A stretch of 64,000 nucleotides of DNA, from assembly GCF_024181285.1 (NCBI RefSeq), contig NZ_CP051201.1, forward strand, positions 1,116,001-1,180,000. The letters are read 5' to 3'. Of this stretch, positions 42,913 to 52,586 are shown piece after piece (the stretch's first letter is position 1; each line of letters starts with the position of its first letter). Both the position numbers and the translations under genes were made by a program. The notes beneath the pieces were generated by a model. It was given only the letters and a program-made list of their open reading frames with translations. It was not told where the DNA came from and ran no database searches. Source of the stretch: Treponema sp. OMZ 790 (GTDB taxonomy: Bacteria > Spirochaetota > Spirochaetia > Treponematales > Treponemataceae).

Positions 42913-43779
42913 TTATCGTTTTAATTTTGGATCAAGAGCATCGCGCAAACCGTCACCCAAAACGTTGAGGGCAAAGATTGTAATAACAATGGCGAGTCCG
43001 GGGAATAAGGTTAGATGAGAGTAGCTTCTTATATAAGCTCTTCCTCCCGAAAGCATGGCTCCCCATTCGGGAGTCGGAGGCTCAAGGCCGAGACCGATAA
43101 AACTTAAACCCGCTGCATTCAATATTGCATAGGCAACACCCAAGGTCGCTTGAACAATTATGGGCGCCATACAGTTGGGAATTATGTGTTTGAAGATAAT
43201 TCTAAAATCTGAAGAGCCCCCTGCCCTAGCCGCTTCGATAAATTCCATATCTACTATGGACATAACCGCCGAACGGACTATTTTTGCATAGCCGGGAATT
43301 CCTGCAATACCTACTGCAATCATCAAATTCCCAAGGCCGGGGCCTAAAGAAGCAACTATGGCTATCGCAAGAAGGATATCCGGAATAGCCTGCAAAACAT
43401 CTATAAAGCGCATTAAGGTTGTATCGACTCTTCCTCCGAAGTAGCCTGTAACGGCTCCGATAAAAGAACCTACAATCAAGGCTATACCTACGGATATAAA
43501 ACCTACCTTTAACGAAATTCTTGCACCGTAAATAACACGGCTTAAAATGTCGCGTCCGAACTCGTCCTGTCCAAAAGGATGGGCTGCACTCGGGCCTGCA
43601 AATTGGTTATCCAAATCGGTACCGTCAAAGGTATAGGGGGCTACAAAGTCTGCAAACACAGCCATTAAAACCAAAACTATAATTATAAACAAGCCCACCA
43701 TGGCAAGCCTATTTTTACTCATTCTATGAAAAACGCCTCTAAAGCCGTTCAATTTTTTTCTGTCTTTTATTGTTTTCAT
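42913..43779 (-). CDS. oppC: Oligopeptide ABC transporter permease OppC
   Basis: The 288-residue permease has about six membrane segments after an N-terminal cytoplasmic tail. PHPFGQDEFGRDILSRVIYGARISL (AHPFGQDEFGRD, about residue 87) and the EAA loop EAARAGGSSDFRIIFKHIIPN (about 179-199) are OppC/DppC signatures. It forms the channel with OppB. Separated from oppB by 12 bp. Confidence 0.9.
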   Translation of the reverse strand: MKTIKDRKKLNGFRGVFHRMSKNRLAMVGLFIIIVLVLMAVFADFVAPYTFDGTDLDNQFAGPSAAHPFGQDEFGRDILSRVIYGARISLKVGFISVGIALIVGSFIGAVTGYFGGRVDTTLMRFIDVLQAIPDILLAIAIVASLGPGLGNLMIAVGIAGIPGYAKIVRSAVMSIVDMEFIEAARAGGSSDFRIIFKHIIPNCMAPIIVQATLGVAYAILNAAGLSFIGLGLEPPTPEWGAMLSGGRAYIRSYSHLTLFPGLAIVITIFALNVLGDGLRDALDPKLKR

Positions 43780-43791
43780 CTTGCCGGTCTC

Positions 43792-44721
43792 CTATGTATA
43801 TTGAGTTTTAATTCTCGGATCGACATAGGTATAAAGTATATCGACGATTAAATTTACGATTGCAAATGTTACGGCAACAAATAAAACGCATCCTAAAACA
43901 ACAGGGGCATCACGCAATTTAATGGAGTCAATCATGAGCCGTCCTATTCCGGGAATGGAAAATATAATTTCGGTCATAACAGCACCGCCCATCAATTGTC
44001 CGAATTGGATACCGACAATCGTTATAACGGGAATAAGAGAGTTACCCAATGCATGTTTAAAAATAACTATCTTTTCTTTTTGCCCCTTTGCCCTGGCTGT
44101 TCTTATATAATCTTGACGGATCGTTTCAAGCATACTTGAACGGGTCATTCGTGTTAAGACTGCAACAGATTGAGCTCCCAGAGCCAAAGCAGGCAAGACC
44201 ATGTGCTTAAAGCCTGAAAATCCCGATGAGGGGAACCAGCCTAACTTTACCGAAAATAAAAGAATCATCAAAAGTCCCAGCCAAAAAACCGGCATCGATA
44301 AGCCGATTAAGGCAAAGACCATCGTTATATGATCAAAAACGGAATATTGTTTTATAGCCGATATGATACCCAAAGGAATCCCAAGGCATATTGCAACTAT
44401 GGTTGAAGCTACGGCTAATCTTATGGTGGCACCTACACGGGCTCCTATTTCTAAAACGACCGGCTGCTCTGTGATGTAGGATTCACCCAGGCTTCCTTTA
44501 AAAACAATATTTTTTAAATAGCGTCCGAACTGGACTAAAAATGGATCGTTTAAGCCCATTTTTTCTCTGAGCTTTAAAACTTCTTCAGGCGATGCATTTG
44601 TTCCTAACTTATTCCGCACAGGATCGCCCGGTGTAAAATATAAAAGCGAAAATACTATAACCGATACACCGAACATTACAGGAATCAATAGAAGAATTCG
44701 CCTTATTATATATTTAAGCAT
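43792..44721 (-). CDS. oppB: Oligopeptide ABC transporter permease OppB
   Basis: The 309-residue permease starts MLKYIIRRILLLIPVMFGVSV and contains FTPGDPVRNKLG (about residue 30) and the EAA-like loop YIRTARAKGQKEKIVIFKHALGN (about 204-226), hallmarks of OppB/DppB. Five to six membrane segments are visible. Between oppA and oppB lies a terminator-like hairpin (44745-44778), so the permease and ATPase genes are probably expressed by partial read-through. Confidence 0.9.
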   Translation of the reverse strand: MLKYIIRRILLLIPVMFGVSVIVFSLLYFTPGDPVRNKLGTNASPEEVLKLREKMGLNDPFLVQFGRYLKNIVFKGSLGESYITEQPVVLEIGARVGATIRLAVASTIVAICLGIPLGIISAIKQYSVFDHITMVFALIGLSMPVFWLGLLMILLFSVKLGWFPSSGFSGFKHMVLPALALGAQSVAVLTRMTRSSMLETIRQDYIRTARAKGQKEKIVIFKHALGNSLIPVITIVGIQFGQLMGGAVMTEIIFSIPGIGRLMIDSIKLRDAPVVLGCVLFVAVTFAIVNLIVDILYTYVDPRIKTQYT

Positions 44722-44744
44722 ACTACAACCTCTAGAATAAAATA

Positions 44745-44778
44745 AGCCGAACTTTAAATCAAGTTTTAAAGTTCGGCT
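44745..44778 (-). terminator. Intra-operon attenuator between oppA and oppB
   Basis: A perfect 14-bp stem (arms AGCCGAACTTTAAA and TTTAAAGTTCGGCT) with a 6-nt loop lies between the oppA stop and the oppB start. The following run has few T residues, so it may act as a processing or mRNA-stabilising structure for oppA as well as a partial terminator. Confidence 0.6.
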
Positions 44779-44791
44779 ATTGAATTTTTAA

Positions 44792-46324
44792 TTATTTATC
44801 GGCGGGTTTGATATTTCCCAAAAAGTGATGACCTAACGGGGATAAACGTAAACCTGTGATATTGCTTCTGATTCCTGCAGCTTGTTCACCGTTATATTGG
44901 AAAATAGCCGGTGTTAAATACATAATTCTTTCCTGAATCTGCTCGTAAACCTTAGCTCTTTCGGGTCCGTCTAAAACTCGGCGTCCTTTAATGATAAGTT
45001 CGTCAAGTTCAGGATCGCTTAAGAAAACATAGTTTCCGCCCGGACCTCTCGAAATTGAATGGAAACATGGATAAACAACCATATCGGGATCGGGTGTATC
45101 CGAAGACCAACCGATTTCAAATAACTGCTGCTCGCCTTTTTCCAACATTTCAATGTATTTTGACCATTCAAGAACTTCGATAGAAAGATCAATACCTACA
45201 TCCTTAAACTGTTCTTTCATGATAACGGCCATATCGATTCTTTCTGTTCTTTCATTTGTTGAAAGCCGAATTTTTAACCCGTTTTCATACCCGGCTTCTT
45301 TTAACAGCTTTTTAGCCTTTTCTACATCCCTCGGAATAGGCTTTAGTTTATTTGCAATTGAATAGCGGATAGCAGGTGCATAGGGGCCCGATGCAGTTCG
45401 GCCCAAGCCCTTCCAAACAGCCTTTACTATCTGATCTGTATCAACGGCACAGGCAATAGCCTGTCTGACTCTGACATCATCAAGAGGCGGCTTACCGCAG
45501 TTCATTCCCATGTATTGGGTTAAATAGTCAAAGCTTCTGATAAGTTTGATTTCGTTGTTTCCATTAAATCGATCCAAATCATTGGGAGAAACATCGTATA
45601 CGATATCTGCTCCGCCTGATTCAAGCTCAATAATACGGTTAGTAGGTTCCGGTATAATTCGGAATTCTAGGTACTTGTAATAGGGTTTTTTACCTTGATA
45701 TCCTTCATATCTTTCAAACTTTATTTTATCCGATTTTGTATGACTTATAAATTTATATGGACCTGTTCCTATGGGGTTTCGTGCATATTGATCTCCTGCT
45801 GCTTCAACAGCTTTTTTATTTACTATGTGAGCTGATGAATGGCAAAGGGCCGTTAAAATACCGGCATAAGGAGCCTTCATTTTGAATTTTACCGTATAGT
45901 CATCAACAGATTTGATAGTATCGGGATCTATATCCGAAAATATGTGGGCAACAGCAGGAGATGCACAAGCTCTTAAATAGCTGAATACTACATCATCTGC
46001 TTTAAGCTCTTCTCCATTGTGGAATTTTACTCCCTTCCTCAAATAGAAAGTATATTCCATTCCGTCGGCAGAAATGTCGTATTTTTCGGCCAGAGCAGGA
46101 ACAACCTCATTATCCGGAGTAATTGCGATTAAACCTTCATACATTTGCATCATTGCATTTGCAGAATATGAGTCGTTTTGGGCACTTGGATCCATTGTTA
46201 TGGCATCACTGGACATAGCAACAATCAATGTCTGAGATCTAACGTCATTGGCTTCTCCTCCGCAAGAAATGATAAATGATGAAAGCATCACCATCAAAAC
46301 AAAAATACCAAAAAACTTCTTCAT
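44792..46324 (-). CDS. oppA: Peptide-binding lipoprotein OppA
   Basis: The ~510-residue solute-binding lipoprotein has a lipobox (SSFIISC, Cys near 21), then the family 5 pattern: SDAITMDPSAQNDSYSANAMMQMYEGL, YTFYLRKGVKFHNGEELKADDVVFSY (about 84-110) and NPIGTGPYKF (about 160). AGGAGG upstream of ATG 46324 fixes the start inside a longer frame. A good promoter lies at 46366-46394. OppA captures peptides in the periplasm and hands them to OppBC. Confidence 0.95.
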   Translation of the reverse strand: MKKFFGIFVLMVMLSSFIISCGGEANDVRSQTLIVAMSSDAITMDPSAQNDSYSANAMMQMYEGLIAITPDNEVVPALAEKYDISADGMEYTFYLRKGVKFHNGEELKADDVVFSYLRACASPAVAHIFSDIDPDTIKSVDDYTVKFKMKAPYAGILTALCHSSAHIVNKKAVEAAGDQYARNPIGTGPYKFISHTKSDKIKFERYEGYQGKKPYYKYLEFRIIPEPTNRIIELESGGADIVYDVSPNDLDRFNGNNEIKLIRSFDYLTQYMGMNCGKPPLDDVRVRQAIACAVDTDQIVKAVWKGLGRTASGPYAPAIRYSIANKLKPIPRDVEKAKKLLKEAGYENGLKIRLSTNERTERIDMAVIMKEQFKDVGIDLSIEVLEWSKYIEMLEKGEQQLFEIGWSSDTPDPDMVVYPCFHSISRGPGGNYVFLSDPELDELIIKGRRVLDGPERAKVYEQIQERIMYLTPAIFQYNGEQAAGIRSNITGLRLSPLGHHFLGNIKPADK

Positions 46325-46365
46325 TATACACCTCCTAAAGTGCATTTAACAATACGTATACAATA

Positions 46366-46394
46366 ATTCTAGCACCGAGGTTTTGATTTGTCAA
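46366..46394 (-). promoter_or_regulatory. opp operon promoter
   Basis: Minus-strand TTGACA (46389-46394) and TAGAAT (46366-46371) with a 17-bp spacer give a near-consensus promoter; transcription would start about 35 nt before oppA. Confidence 0.7.
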
Positions 46395-46410
46395 CGTTTA
46401 AGAGAAAAAA

Positions 46411-48102
46411 TTATGTATTTTTCTTCTTTTTTCTCTTTTCTTTTAGATTTCCTTTTTCAAGCAAGAGAGTTTTAGTAGGTATATCGCAGACTTCAAAATC
46501 ACCAAAATATTGAATGGCTCCGGGGAATCTATAGACGGTTTCGACAGCCCATTTATCCCGATTTTTTTCGTAAGTTTTAAAGGGCTTGCCTTTTAAGTCT
46601 ACTACGGATTTTTTTATAACGGGGGTCATCTTACCCTTTCTTCTTTCCATATTCATCATCATGGAAAGAGGCACGCCGCAGGGAAGCCAATAATCGACAT
46701 CATCGGTTAAGTTTTGAACCGATGCTATATAGCCCGAAAAACCGTTAACGGCCAATAAAAATGCTGTAAAACCTAAGGTATAACAATAATCGGAATCGAA
46801 GTTTGAAGGAAATGCGGAGCGTCCCTCATAACCGAAAAAGTGAGCATAGGTGCTGAATCGTCCTTCAAACCTTCCATCTTTTTTCATTTCGGTTATTTTT
46901 CTGGTAACCAAATCTATCAAAAGTTTTTCCGTTTCAATTCTGGAAACTTGAACGTTTCCATGAGGATCGCGGTCCATTAAAAGCTGTAAAGATATGTTTT
47001 CAGGGAGGCTGTCAAAAAGTGTAAAGGATTTTTTTGACATGTGTTTTTGAAGCCAAGAATGTTTGCCCGAAAAAGTTTTTAGTTTTGAAAAAGCTGAGGC
47101 CTTTCCTGCCATAAGATCGTTTATTTCTTCGATCAATTCATCCATTTCAGGGATAAATTCTATAATTCCTTCAGGAACTAAAATAACCCCGAAGTTTTCG
47201 CCTTTTTTGGATCTTTTTACAATGATATCTACAATGTAATCCGTAACCTGCTGCAAGGTAACTTTTTTTTCGGCCAATTCTTCACCTATTAAACAGATAT
47301 TAGGTTGAGTTTTTAAAGCACATTCAAGGGCAATGTGACTGGCAGACCTTCCCATGAGTTTTATAAAATGCCAATACTTATGGGCGGAATTTACGTCGCG
47401 GCAAATGTTTCCGATTAGTTCCGAATAGAGTTTTGTTGCAGTGTCAAAACCGAAGGAGGTTTCTATATATTCATTTTTTAGATCTCCATCAATAGTCTTA
47501 GGAACTCCTATAACCTTGGTATTTAATTTTGCCTGAATAAAATATTTTGCCAAAAAAGCGGCATTTGTATTTGAATCATCTCCGCCTATTATTATAAGAG
47601 CATCCAGCTTCAATTTTTTTACGTTTTGAATTGACCTTGCAACCTGCTCCTCAGTTTCGATCTTTGTTCTGCCTGAGCCGATTATGTCGAAACCGCCCGT
47701 ATTTCTGTATTTATCGATTAAGGCTTTTTTGATTTCAACATATTTACCCTTTACCAAACCTTCGGGGCCGCTTAAAAAACCGTAAAGTTTCGAATTAGGA
47801 TTACCTTTTTTTAAGGCATCAAAAAGTCCTGAAATTACATTATGTCCTCCGGGAGCCTGCCCTCCTGAAAGGATTACGCCGAATTTTAAAGGCTTGTGCT
47901 CCAATTCGGATTTTCCTTTTACAAATTTGATAATAGGCATTCCGTAAGTATTCGGGAATATTTCTTTTAGTTCCTCCTGATTAGATTGTGCATAAGCAGC
48001 CTTTCCGATTTCAGGCTTAATCAAACTCAAAGGTTCCGCAAATACTTTTGGGATTTTCGGTTTGTAATTGTAGCGCAATCTCTGCATTGTGGATTCATTC
48101 AT
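46411..48102 (-). CDS. pfp: Pyrophosphate-dependent phosphofructokinase, long form
   Basis: The 563-residue protein phosphorylates fructose 6-phosphate with PPi. GVILSGGQAPGGHN (about residues 74-87), GGDDSNTNAAFLA (about 175) with Asp in place of the Gly of ATP-PFK, and VPKTIDGDLKNEYIETSFGFDTATK (about 200-224) with Lys in the PKTIDGD-x-K position are the PPi-type discriminators. The length and C-terminal half match the plant/spirochete long class. The PPi-linked glycolytic step is characteristic of treponemes. RecR lies just upstream on the same strand, 11 bp away. Confidence 0.95.
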   Translation of the reverse strand: MNESTMQRLRYNYKPKIPKVFAEPLSLIKPEIGKAAYAQSNQEELKEIFPNTYGMPIIKFVKGKSELEHKPLKFGVILSGGQAPGGHNVISGLFDALKKGNPNSKLYGFLSGPEGLVKGKYVEIKKALIDKYRNTGGFDIIGSGRTKIETEEQVARSIQNVKKLKLDALIIIGGDDSNTNAAFLAKYFIQAKLNTKVIGVPKTIDGDLKNEYIETSFGFDTATKLYSELIGNICRDVNSAHKYWHFIKLMGRSASHIALECALKTQPNICLIGEELAEKKVTLQQVTDYIVDIIVKRSKKGENFGVILVPEGIIEFIPEMDELIEEINDLMAGKASAFSKLKTFSGKHSWLQKHMSKKSFTLFDSLPENISLQLLMDRDPHGNVQVSRIETEKLLIDLVTRKITEMKKDGRFEGRFSTYAHFFGYEGRSAFPSNFDSDYCYTLGFTAFLLAVNGFSGYIASVQNLTDDVDYWLPCGVPLSMMMNMERRKGKMTPVIKKSVVDLKGKPFKTYEKNRDKWAVETVYRFPGAIQYFGDFEVCDIPTKTLLLEKGNLKEKRKKKKNT

Positions 48103-48113
48103 TTTTTACTCCT

Positions 48114-48701
48114 TTAAAATTTAATGCGGCCGTTTAAACTTCTTGCAAGTGTTAAGCGGTCGGCATATTCCAAATCGCCTCCGACAGGTAAACCTGAGGC
48201 AAGTCTGGTTATATTTACAGGTAAGTCCTGCAATATTTTTTGAATATATAAGGCTGTAGTATCACCTTCAATTGTGGGGTTAGTAGCAAGGATAACTTCG
48301 GTAATTCCGCCTTCGTGAATGCGTCTAATAAGCTCGCTTATATGTAATTGATCGGGGCCTATACCTTCAAGAGGAGCTATGAGTCCTCCCAAAACATGAA
48401 ACAAGCCTCGGTATTCGGGAATTGAAGAAATCGTATTTACATCCTGAGGAAAACCTACCACGCAGATAGCGGTTCTATCTCTTGTCTCATCTGCACAAAT
48501 ATTGCAAATATCTTCTTCAGTGTAAGAACCGCATATTTTGCATGGATGAATTTTTTCGTGTAAGGTTGAAACGGCTTCAGCTAAACGCATAGCATCAGCC
48601 GGGCCTTGCTTCAAAAGATGATAAGCAATGCGGGCAGCACTTTTATGCCCGATACCCGGCAGGCGGGAAAATGAATCTATAACGGCATCAAGGGCATTCA
48701 T
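48114..48701 (-). CDS. recR: Recombination protein RecR
   Basis: The 195-residue protein has the RecR domain order: helix-hairpin-helix (LPGIGHKSAARIAYHLL, residues ~14-30), zinc finger C-x2-C-x8-C-x2-C (CKICGSYTEEDICNIC, about 54-69) and TOPRIM (ICVVGFPQDVNTI, then EVILATNPTIEGDTTALYI). With RecO and RecF it loads RecA at gaps. AAGGAGGGGG precedes the ATG. It follows the ybaB gene, the usual recR partner. Confidence 0.95.
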   Translation of the reverse strand: MNALDAVIDSFSRLPGIGHKSAARIAYHLLKQGPADAMRLAEAVSTLHEKIHPCKICGSYTEEDICNICADETRDRTAICVVGFPQDVNTISSIPEYRGLFHVLGGLIAPLEGIGPDQLHISELIRRIHEGGITEVILATNPTIEGDTTALYIQKILQDLPVNITRLASGLPVGGDLEYADRLTLARSLNGRIKF

Positions 48702-48718
48702 TCCGGCTTACCCCCTCC

Positions 48719-49024
48719 TTAAAAAGGCAGGCCGCCTGCAAGATTTGCAAGGGGCCCCAGTTTATTTTGTAAAAGCTCTTTTAATTTTGCAACAGCATCA
48801 TTATGAGCAGCCCTGATTAAATCTTGGAGCATGGGTACATCCCTGTTATCAACAGCTATTGGATCAAGAAAAATAGACTCAACTTCAAAACTGCCCCTTA
48901 GCCTTATTTTGACAAGGCCTCCTCCGGAAGCACCTTCAACAACTTCTTGATCTAGGTCAGCTTTAAGATTAGCAATTTTTTCTTGGATTTCTTTTGCATT
49001 TTTCATAATATCAAAAGGATTCAA
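48719..49024 (-). CDS. YbaB/EbfC family nucleoid-associated protein
   Basis: The 101-residue protein has the EbfC fold pattern: MKNAKEIQEKIANLKADLDQ helix, VEGASGGGLVKIRLRGSFEVESIFLDP strands and a C-terminal helix. It probably binds DNA as a dimer and its gene next to recR is conserved across bacteria. The start codon appears to be TTG with GGAGTG upstream. Confidence 0.9.
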   Translation of the reverse strand: MNPFDIMKNAKEIQEKIANLKADLDQEVVEGASGGGLVKIRLRGSFEVESIFLDPIAVDNRDVPMLQDLIRAAHNDAVAKLKELLQNKLGPLANLAGGLPF

Positions 49025-49121
49025 TTTGCACTCCTCATAAATACTTTTTATTTATAGTAAGTAATAACTATAGATTAACATTTTTTTATAAATAATACAA
49101 GTACGGATTTTATAAATACCT

Positions 49122-49718
49122 TTACAAATCTTTTATGGAAAAAGATTTTCTTTGGATAGGACTGTATCCGTTAAGCCTGATAGCTTGTACATGAGCCTTT
49201 GTTGCATAGCCTTTATGCTTTTCATATCCGTATTCGGGATAAAACCATGAATAACGGGTCATAATTCTATCCCTTGCAGTCTTAGCCAAAATAGAAGCTG
49301 CCATAACTTCATGTACTGAATCATCGGCCTTTACGACAGCCTTAATCGAAGAACAATTTTTTATATTAGGAATAGAATTACCGTCAACAATTATATCAGG
49401 CTCTTCAAATTTTATATTTTGAATTTTACAATATTCTTTAAGTTTTATATAAAGATCATCATAGGCTCTTTCCATAGCCAAAAAAGTTGCCTGAAGTATA
49501 TTTATTTCATCTATTTCGTAATTGGATGCCCGGCCTATTCCCCAAATTACCGAAGGATTGGAATATAATATTTTACGTACCGATTCTCGTTTTTTTTCGC
49601 TGAGTTTTTTTGAATCTTTTAAAATAGAAAAAACAAAATTATCCGGAAGAATTACAGCGGCTGCCGTAACAGGGCCCGCAAGAGGCCCCCTGCCCGCTTC
49701 ATCAATACCGCAAAACAT
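49122..49718 (-). CDS. rnhB: Ribonuclease HII
   Basis: RNase HII cuts RNA in RNA-DNA hybrids, including single ribonucleotides. The 198-residue protein has GIDEAGRGPLAGPV (Asp-Glu, residues ~4-17), IVDGNS (about 110) and ASILAKTARDRIM (about 137-149), supplying the D-E-D-D metal site. The ATG overlaps the stop of the upstream large envelope gene (TAATG), so translation is coupled. Confidence 0.95.
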   Translation of the reverse strand: MFCGIDEAGRGPLAGPVTAAAVILPDNFVFSILKDSKKLSEKKRESVRKILYSNPSVIWGIGRASNYEIDEINILQATFLAMERAYDDLYIKLKEYCKIQNIKFEEPDIIVDGNSIPNIKNCSSIKAVVKADDSVHEVMAASILAKTARDRIMTRYSWFYPEYGYEKHKGYATKAHVQAIRLNGYSPIQRKSFSIKDL

Positions 49719-51922
49719 TAAGGCTCCCTCTCAATGGATTTTAAAAACCCGCGGACAAGCGGATTAAATTTAATATCCAATTTTGAATTTTTATTATACC
49801 ATACAGCCGTATCTTTATTTTGTGCCGTTTCAGGTAAACGAATTAAATTTAAACGGCCTAAAGATATTTCGGAATTCCATGCTTCTAAAAATCTGGCTGT
49901 AAAACCTGAATTAAAAGAAGCATTTATGTTATCAAGTTCTATTATGGAATTTGAAGATGAAATTGCAGCAACCGAAAATCCTGTACCTTCAAATTCAAGA
50001 TTTTGAAAAACAGCCGATGAATTATTTAAATTAAATATAAGACAATATCTTTTTTGATCCGATATTATCTTGGAGTCGGATATATCCAAATGGGAGTAAA
50101 AAGAGTTTAGCACCGCTCCGCCTTCAAAGGCTTGTATTTTTACGTTGTTAAGTTTTATGCCTGCCTTATCCGCATAAATTATAGGAACTTCCCTAGGCTC
50201 TTCAAGTCTTTCTCTTCTAAAAATATTGCAGTTCTCGACTTCAAAATTTGCACCGATTACGACAAAGCCCGAATTTTTAGAAAAATGAATCGAGGTTTTT
50301 TGTGCAGCCGAAGTAATTTTTATATTGCGTGTAATAAGTACAGCTTCATTTAAAATACAGTCTCCCCTTATATAAATTTTCCATTTTTCGGAACCTGTCT
50401 CATTTTTTTTTGAAAGTGAAACCCTATTTATATATTTGACTGCCTCATAGATAGTTGAAAAAGGCTTTGACGGATTTCCGTCAGGATTTTTTACCTTGGA
50501 ATTATTATCAACATATACGGCGTTTCTGTCTATTGTAAATTCTTTTTTTATGCCGGCGCTTCTATTACCGGCTTCATCCTTACTGTAAATATTTACCGAA
50601 TAGACGGTTTTTTCTCCTATAACTCCCGTCAAAATAATTTCTCCATTTGATGAAGTAAAAATAGGCGGTTCAATCTCCGTTATTATACGGTTATCGGAAG
50701 GAGTCTTAATTTTTATTTTTACACTTGAATTTGTAGCAGATAACGGCGGATTAAAAGAAACTTCAGGTATTTCGGGCGGCAGCTTATCTATAGTAAAAGA
50801 AGTTTGAAAATCGCCATGAAAAATTCCGTCATAAAAGGCTTTTATTTTAACGTCAAAAAAACGTTCTTCCTTTAGTCCCAAATCGAAAGTATAGGAAGCG
50901 TCTTTTTTAAATTTGAAAGAATTCATTGTAGGATCGATATAAGCACAACCGTCTCCTGTTTCAAAAAAATAATCGTACCGTTCATCATCAAACTTAAGTT
51001 CTATATTTCTGTTTACAGGTGCTGCAGGAACCGGAGAGAGTGAAGGTTTTTTCGGTAATGATATTCCGTTTATTTTTCCTTCCTTTGTTTTTGTCCAATA
51101 GAACACGCAATCTTTACTTCTATCAATGAACACCGGCCCGTCATATATATTTAAAAGATGTGAAATTTCAGGAGACGGTTCTTCTTTTTCTTTTATCAAA
51201 TAATAAACCGGTAAATCGGAGTTAAATTCCAAAAAATACCAATTTAAGATATTGTACTCGGAATTTTTTTCAAATAAGTTTTCATCAAGTGCGGTTTCCG
51301 GTATTTTAGGAGAAGAGAGCCCTGAGGGTGAAACTTCATATTTTACTATCTTTTCATCAACACTGCCCGATTCGGAAACGGCCTTTATTCTAAGCTCCAC
51401 TTCTCCTTCTTTTTCAAGCCTTATAGGCCCTGTGTATAAAAGACCGAATTCCTGAGGGTCGCTTCCGTCAACGGAATAGATAATTTGAGTTCCGGGAGGA
51501 GTTTTAATGATAAGCTGTTGTGCCTCATTCCAAACCCCTTCTTTCGGACTTAAAACATTTAAAAGTTTTTTTTGTTCAGGCCGTTCAACTACCAAATGAA
51601 AAGGTTTACTCATTTTTCCGGACGAAGATTGAGCCCAAATGCAGAGATGTGTTCCAAAAACAAAAAAAAGATTTTCATCTTTTGGTATTTTTCCGTTTGA
51701 ATATAAATCTGCAAACGGATTAAAAGATCTGTAAAAGACGGAAACAATTTCTTCATCTTTAGGTTCAGGATATTTTACGGTCAGACTGACGCCGTCTTTT
51801 TGATAGTCTTGTTTTATTTCAAGCTCATCCAATTCATAGCAACTTATTTTAAAAGAAAAACAGAAAAACAGAGTTATGATAAAACCGATTTTTAAGATGC
51901 TATGAATCTTCATTTTTTTCAA
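49718..51922 (-). CDS. Exported protein with CHB_HEX_C repeats and parallel beta-helix
   Basis: The 734-residue protein has a signal peptide (FIITLFFCFSFKISCY). Residues ~140-200 contain IIYSVDGSDPQEFGLLYTGPIRL, a chitobiase/hexosaminidase C-terminal-like Ig domain, and further Ig-like segments follow to ~480. From about 480 onward NPSKPFSTIYEAVKYIN and IYIRGDCILNEAVLITRNIKITS are DUF1565/pectin-lyase-like right-handed beta-helix repeats. A surface or outer-membrane-associated adhesive role is inferred. The frame may start at TTG 51922 or ATG 51913. It overlaps the phosphoribosyltransferase gene by 4 bp. Confidence 0.65.
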   Translation of the reverse strand: MKKMKIHSILKIGFIITLFFCFSFKISCYELDELEIKQDYQKDGVSLTVKYPEPKDEEIVSVFYRSFNPFADLYSNGKIPKDENLFFVFGTHLCIWAQSSSGKMSKPFHLVVERPEQKKLLNVLSPKEGVWNEAQQLIIKTPPGTQIIYSVDGSDPQEFGLLYTGPIRLEKEGEVELRIKAVSESGSVDEKIVKYEVSPSGLSSPKIPETALDENLFEKNSEYNILNWYFLEFNSDLPVYYLIKEKEEPSPEISHLLNIYDGPVFIDRSKDCVFYWTKTKEGKINGISLPKKPSLSPVPAAPVNRNIELKFDDERYDYFFETGDGCAYIDPTMNSFKFKKDASYTFDLGLKEERFFDVKIKAFYDGIFHGDFQTSFTIDKLPPEIPEVSFNPPLSATNSSVKIKIKTPSDNRIITEIEPPIFTSSNGEIILTGVIGEKTVYSVNIYSKDEAGNRSAGIKKEFTIDRNAVYVDNNSKVKNPDGNPSKPFSTIYEAVKYINRVSLSKKNETGSEKWKIYIRGDCILNEAVLITRNIKITSAAQKTSIHFSKNSGFVVIGANFEVENCNIFRRERLEEPREVPIIYADKAGIKLNNVKIQAFEGGAVLNSFYSHLDISDSKIISDQKRYCLIFNLNNSSAVFQNLEFEGTGFSVAAISSSNSIIELDNINASFNSGFTARFLEAWNSEISLGRLNLIRLPETAQNKDTAVWYNKNSKLDIKFNPLVRGFLKSIEREP

Positions 51923-52521
51923 TTTATTATTCCTTTAAAGACTTCTCTTAAAGCAGGATTGTTTGAATAATAATTTTCTTCAAGCTCTGCACTCGAAAGA
52001 CCAACTAATTCATGACTCATATAATGAATCCAAAGATTATCTTCTTCGGTACGTATATCGTGTTTTCGGCACCAATAATCCGGATGATATTCATATTGCT
52101 CATTTTTGTTATGGAAATACTTATAATCATGGACTGCAATTTTTATATTTTCTCTTTTTAATCCTTGTTTAACCAAATAAGCTACAAGATAATTTACAGT
52201 AGCTCCCGAATCAAAGATATCATCCACCAATAAAACGGAAGCATCTGTTTTTAATTTACTCGGCGGAAACGTCCAACCATCCAAAATAACTTCCGAGTTA
52301 TTATGTACACCCGAATATGAGTGCGCAACAACAGTCGAATATAAAATCTTTTTTTTGTCTTTATAGGCTATCTTAAAAAACTCGCTTATTACATTTGCTA
52401 AATATGCACCTCCCCTCATGGAGGCATAGATAATATCGGGAATATATCCTTCGTCATACATCTTTCTTGCAAGAATGAGGCCGTTATCTCTTACTGTGTT
52501 GTAGCTTAAAAATTCTTTCAT
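51919..52521 (-). CDS. Phosphoribosyltransferase
   Basis: The 200-residue protein has the PRPP-binding motif VLLVDDIFDSGATVNYL (residues ~97-113) and an upstream IIYASMRGGAYLANVISEFF loop (about 30-49), as in hypoxanthine or xanthine phosphoribosyltransferases. The C-terminal half (WCRKHDIRTEEDNLWIHYMSHE) resembles XGPRT-like proteins. It should salvage a purine base to its nucleotide, with the base unassigned. Confidence 0.8.
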   Translation of the reverse strand: MKEFLSYNTVRDNGLILARKMYDEGYIPDIIYASMRGGAYLANVISEFFKIAYKDKKKILYSTVVAHSYSGVHNNSEVILDGWTFPPSKLKTDASVLLVDDIFDSGATVNYLVAYLVKQGLKRENIKIAVHDYKYFHNKNEQYEYHPDYWCRKHDIRTEEDNLWIHYMSHELVGLSSAELEENYYSNNPALREVFKGIIN

Positions 52522-52586
52522 AAAATCCTCGTGATAGATAGAAGATTATATCATGTTACGGCATATTTTTCAATATATTTTTTATT

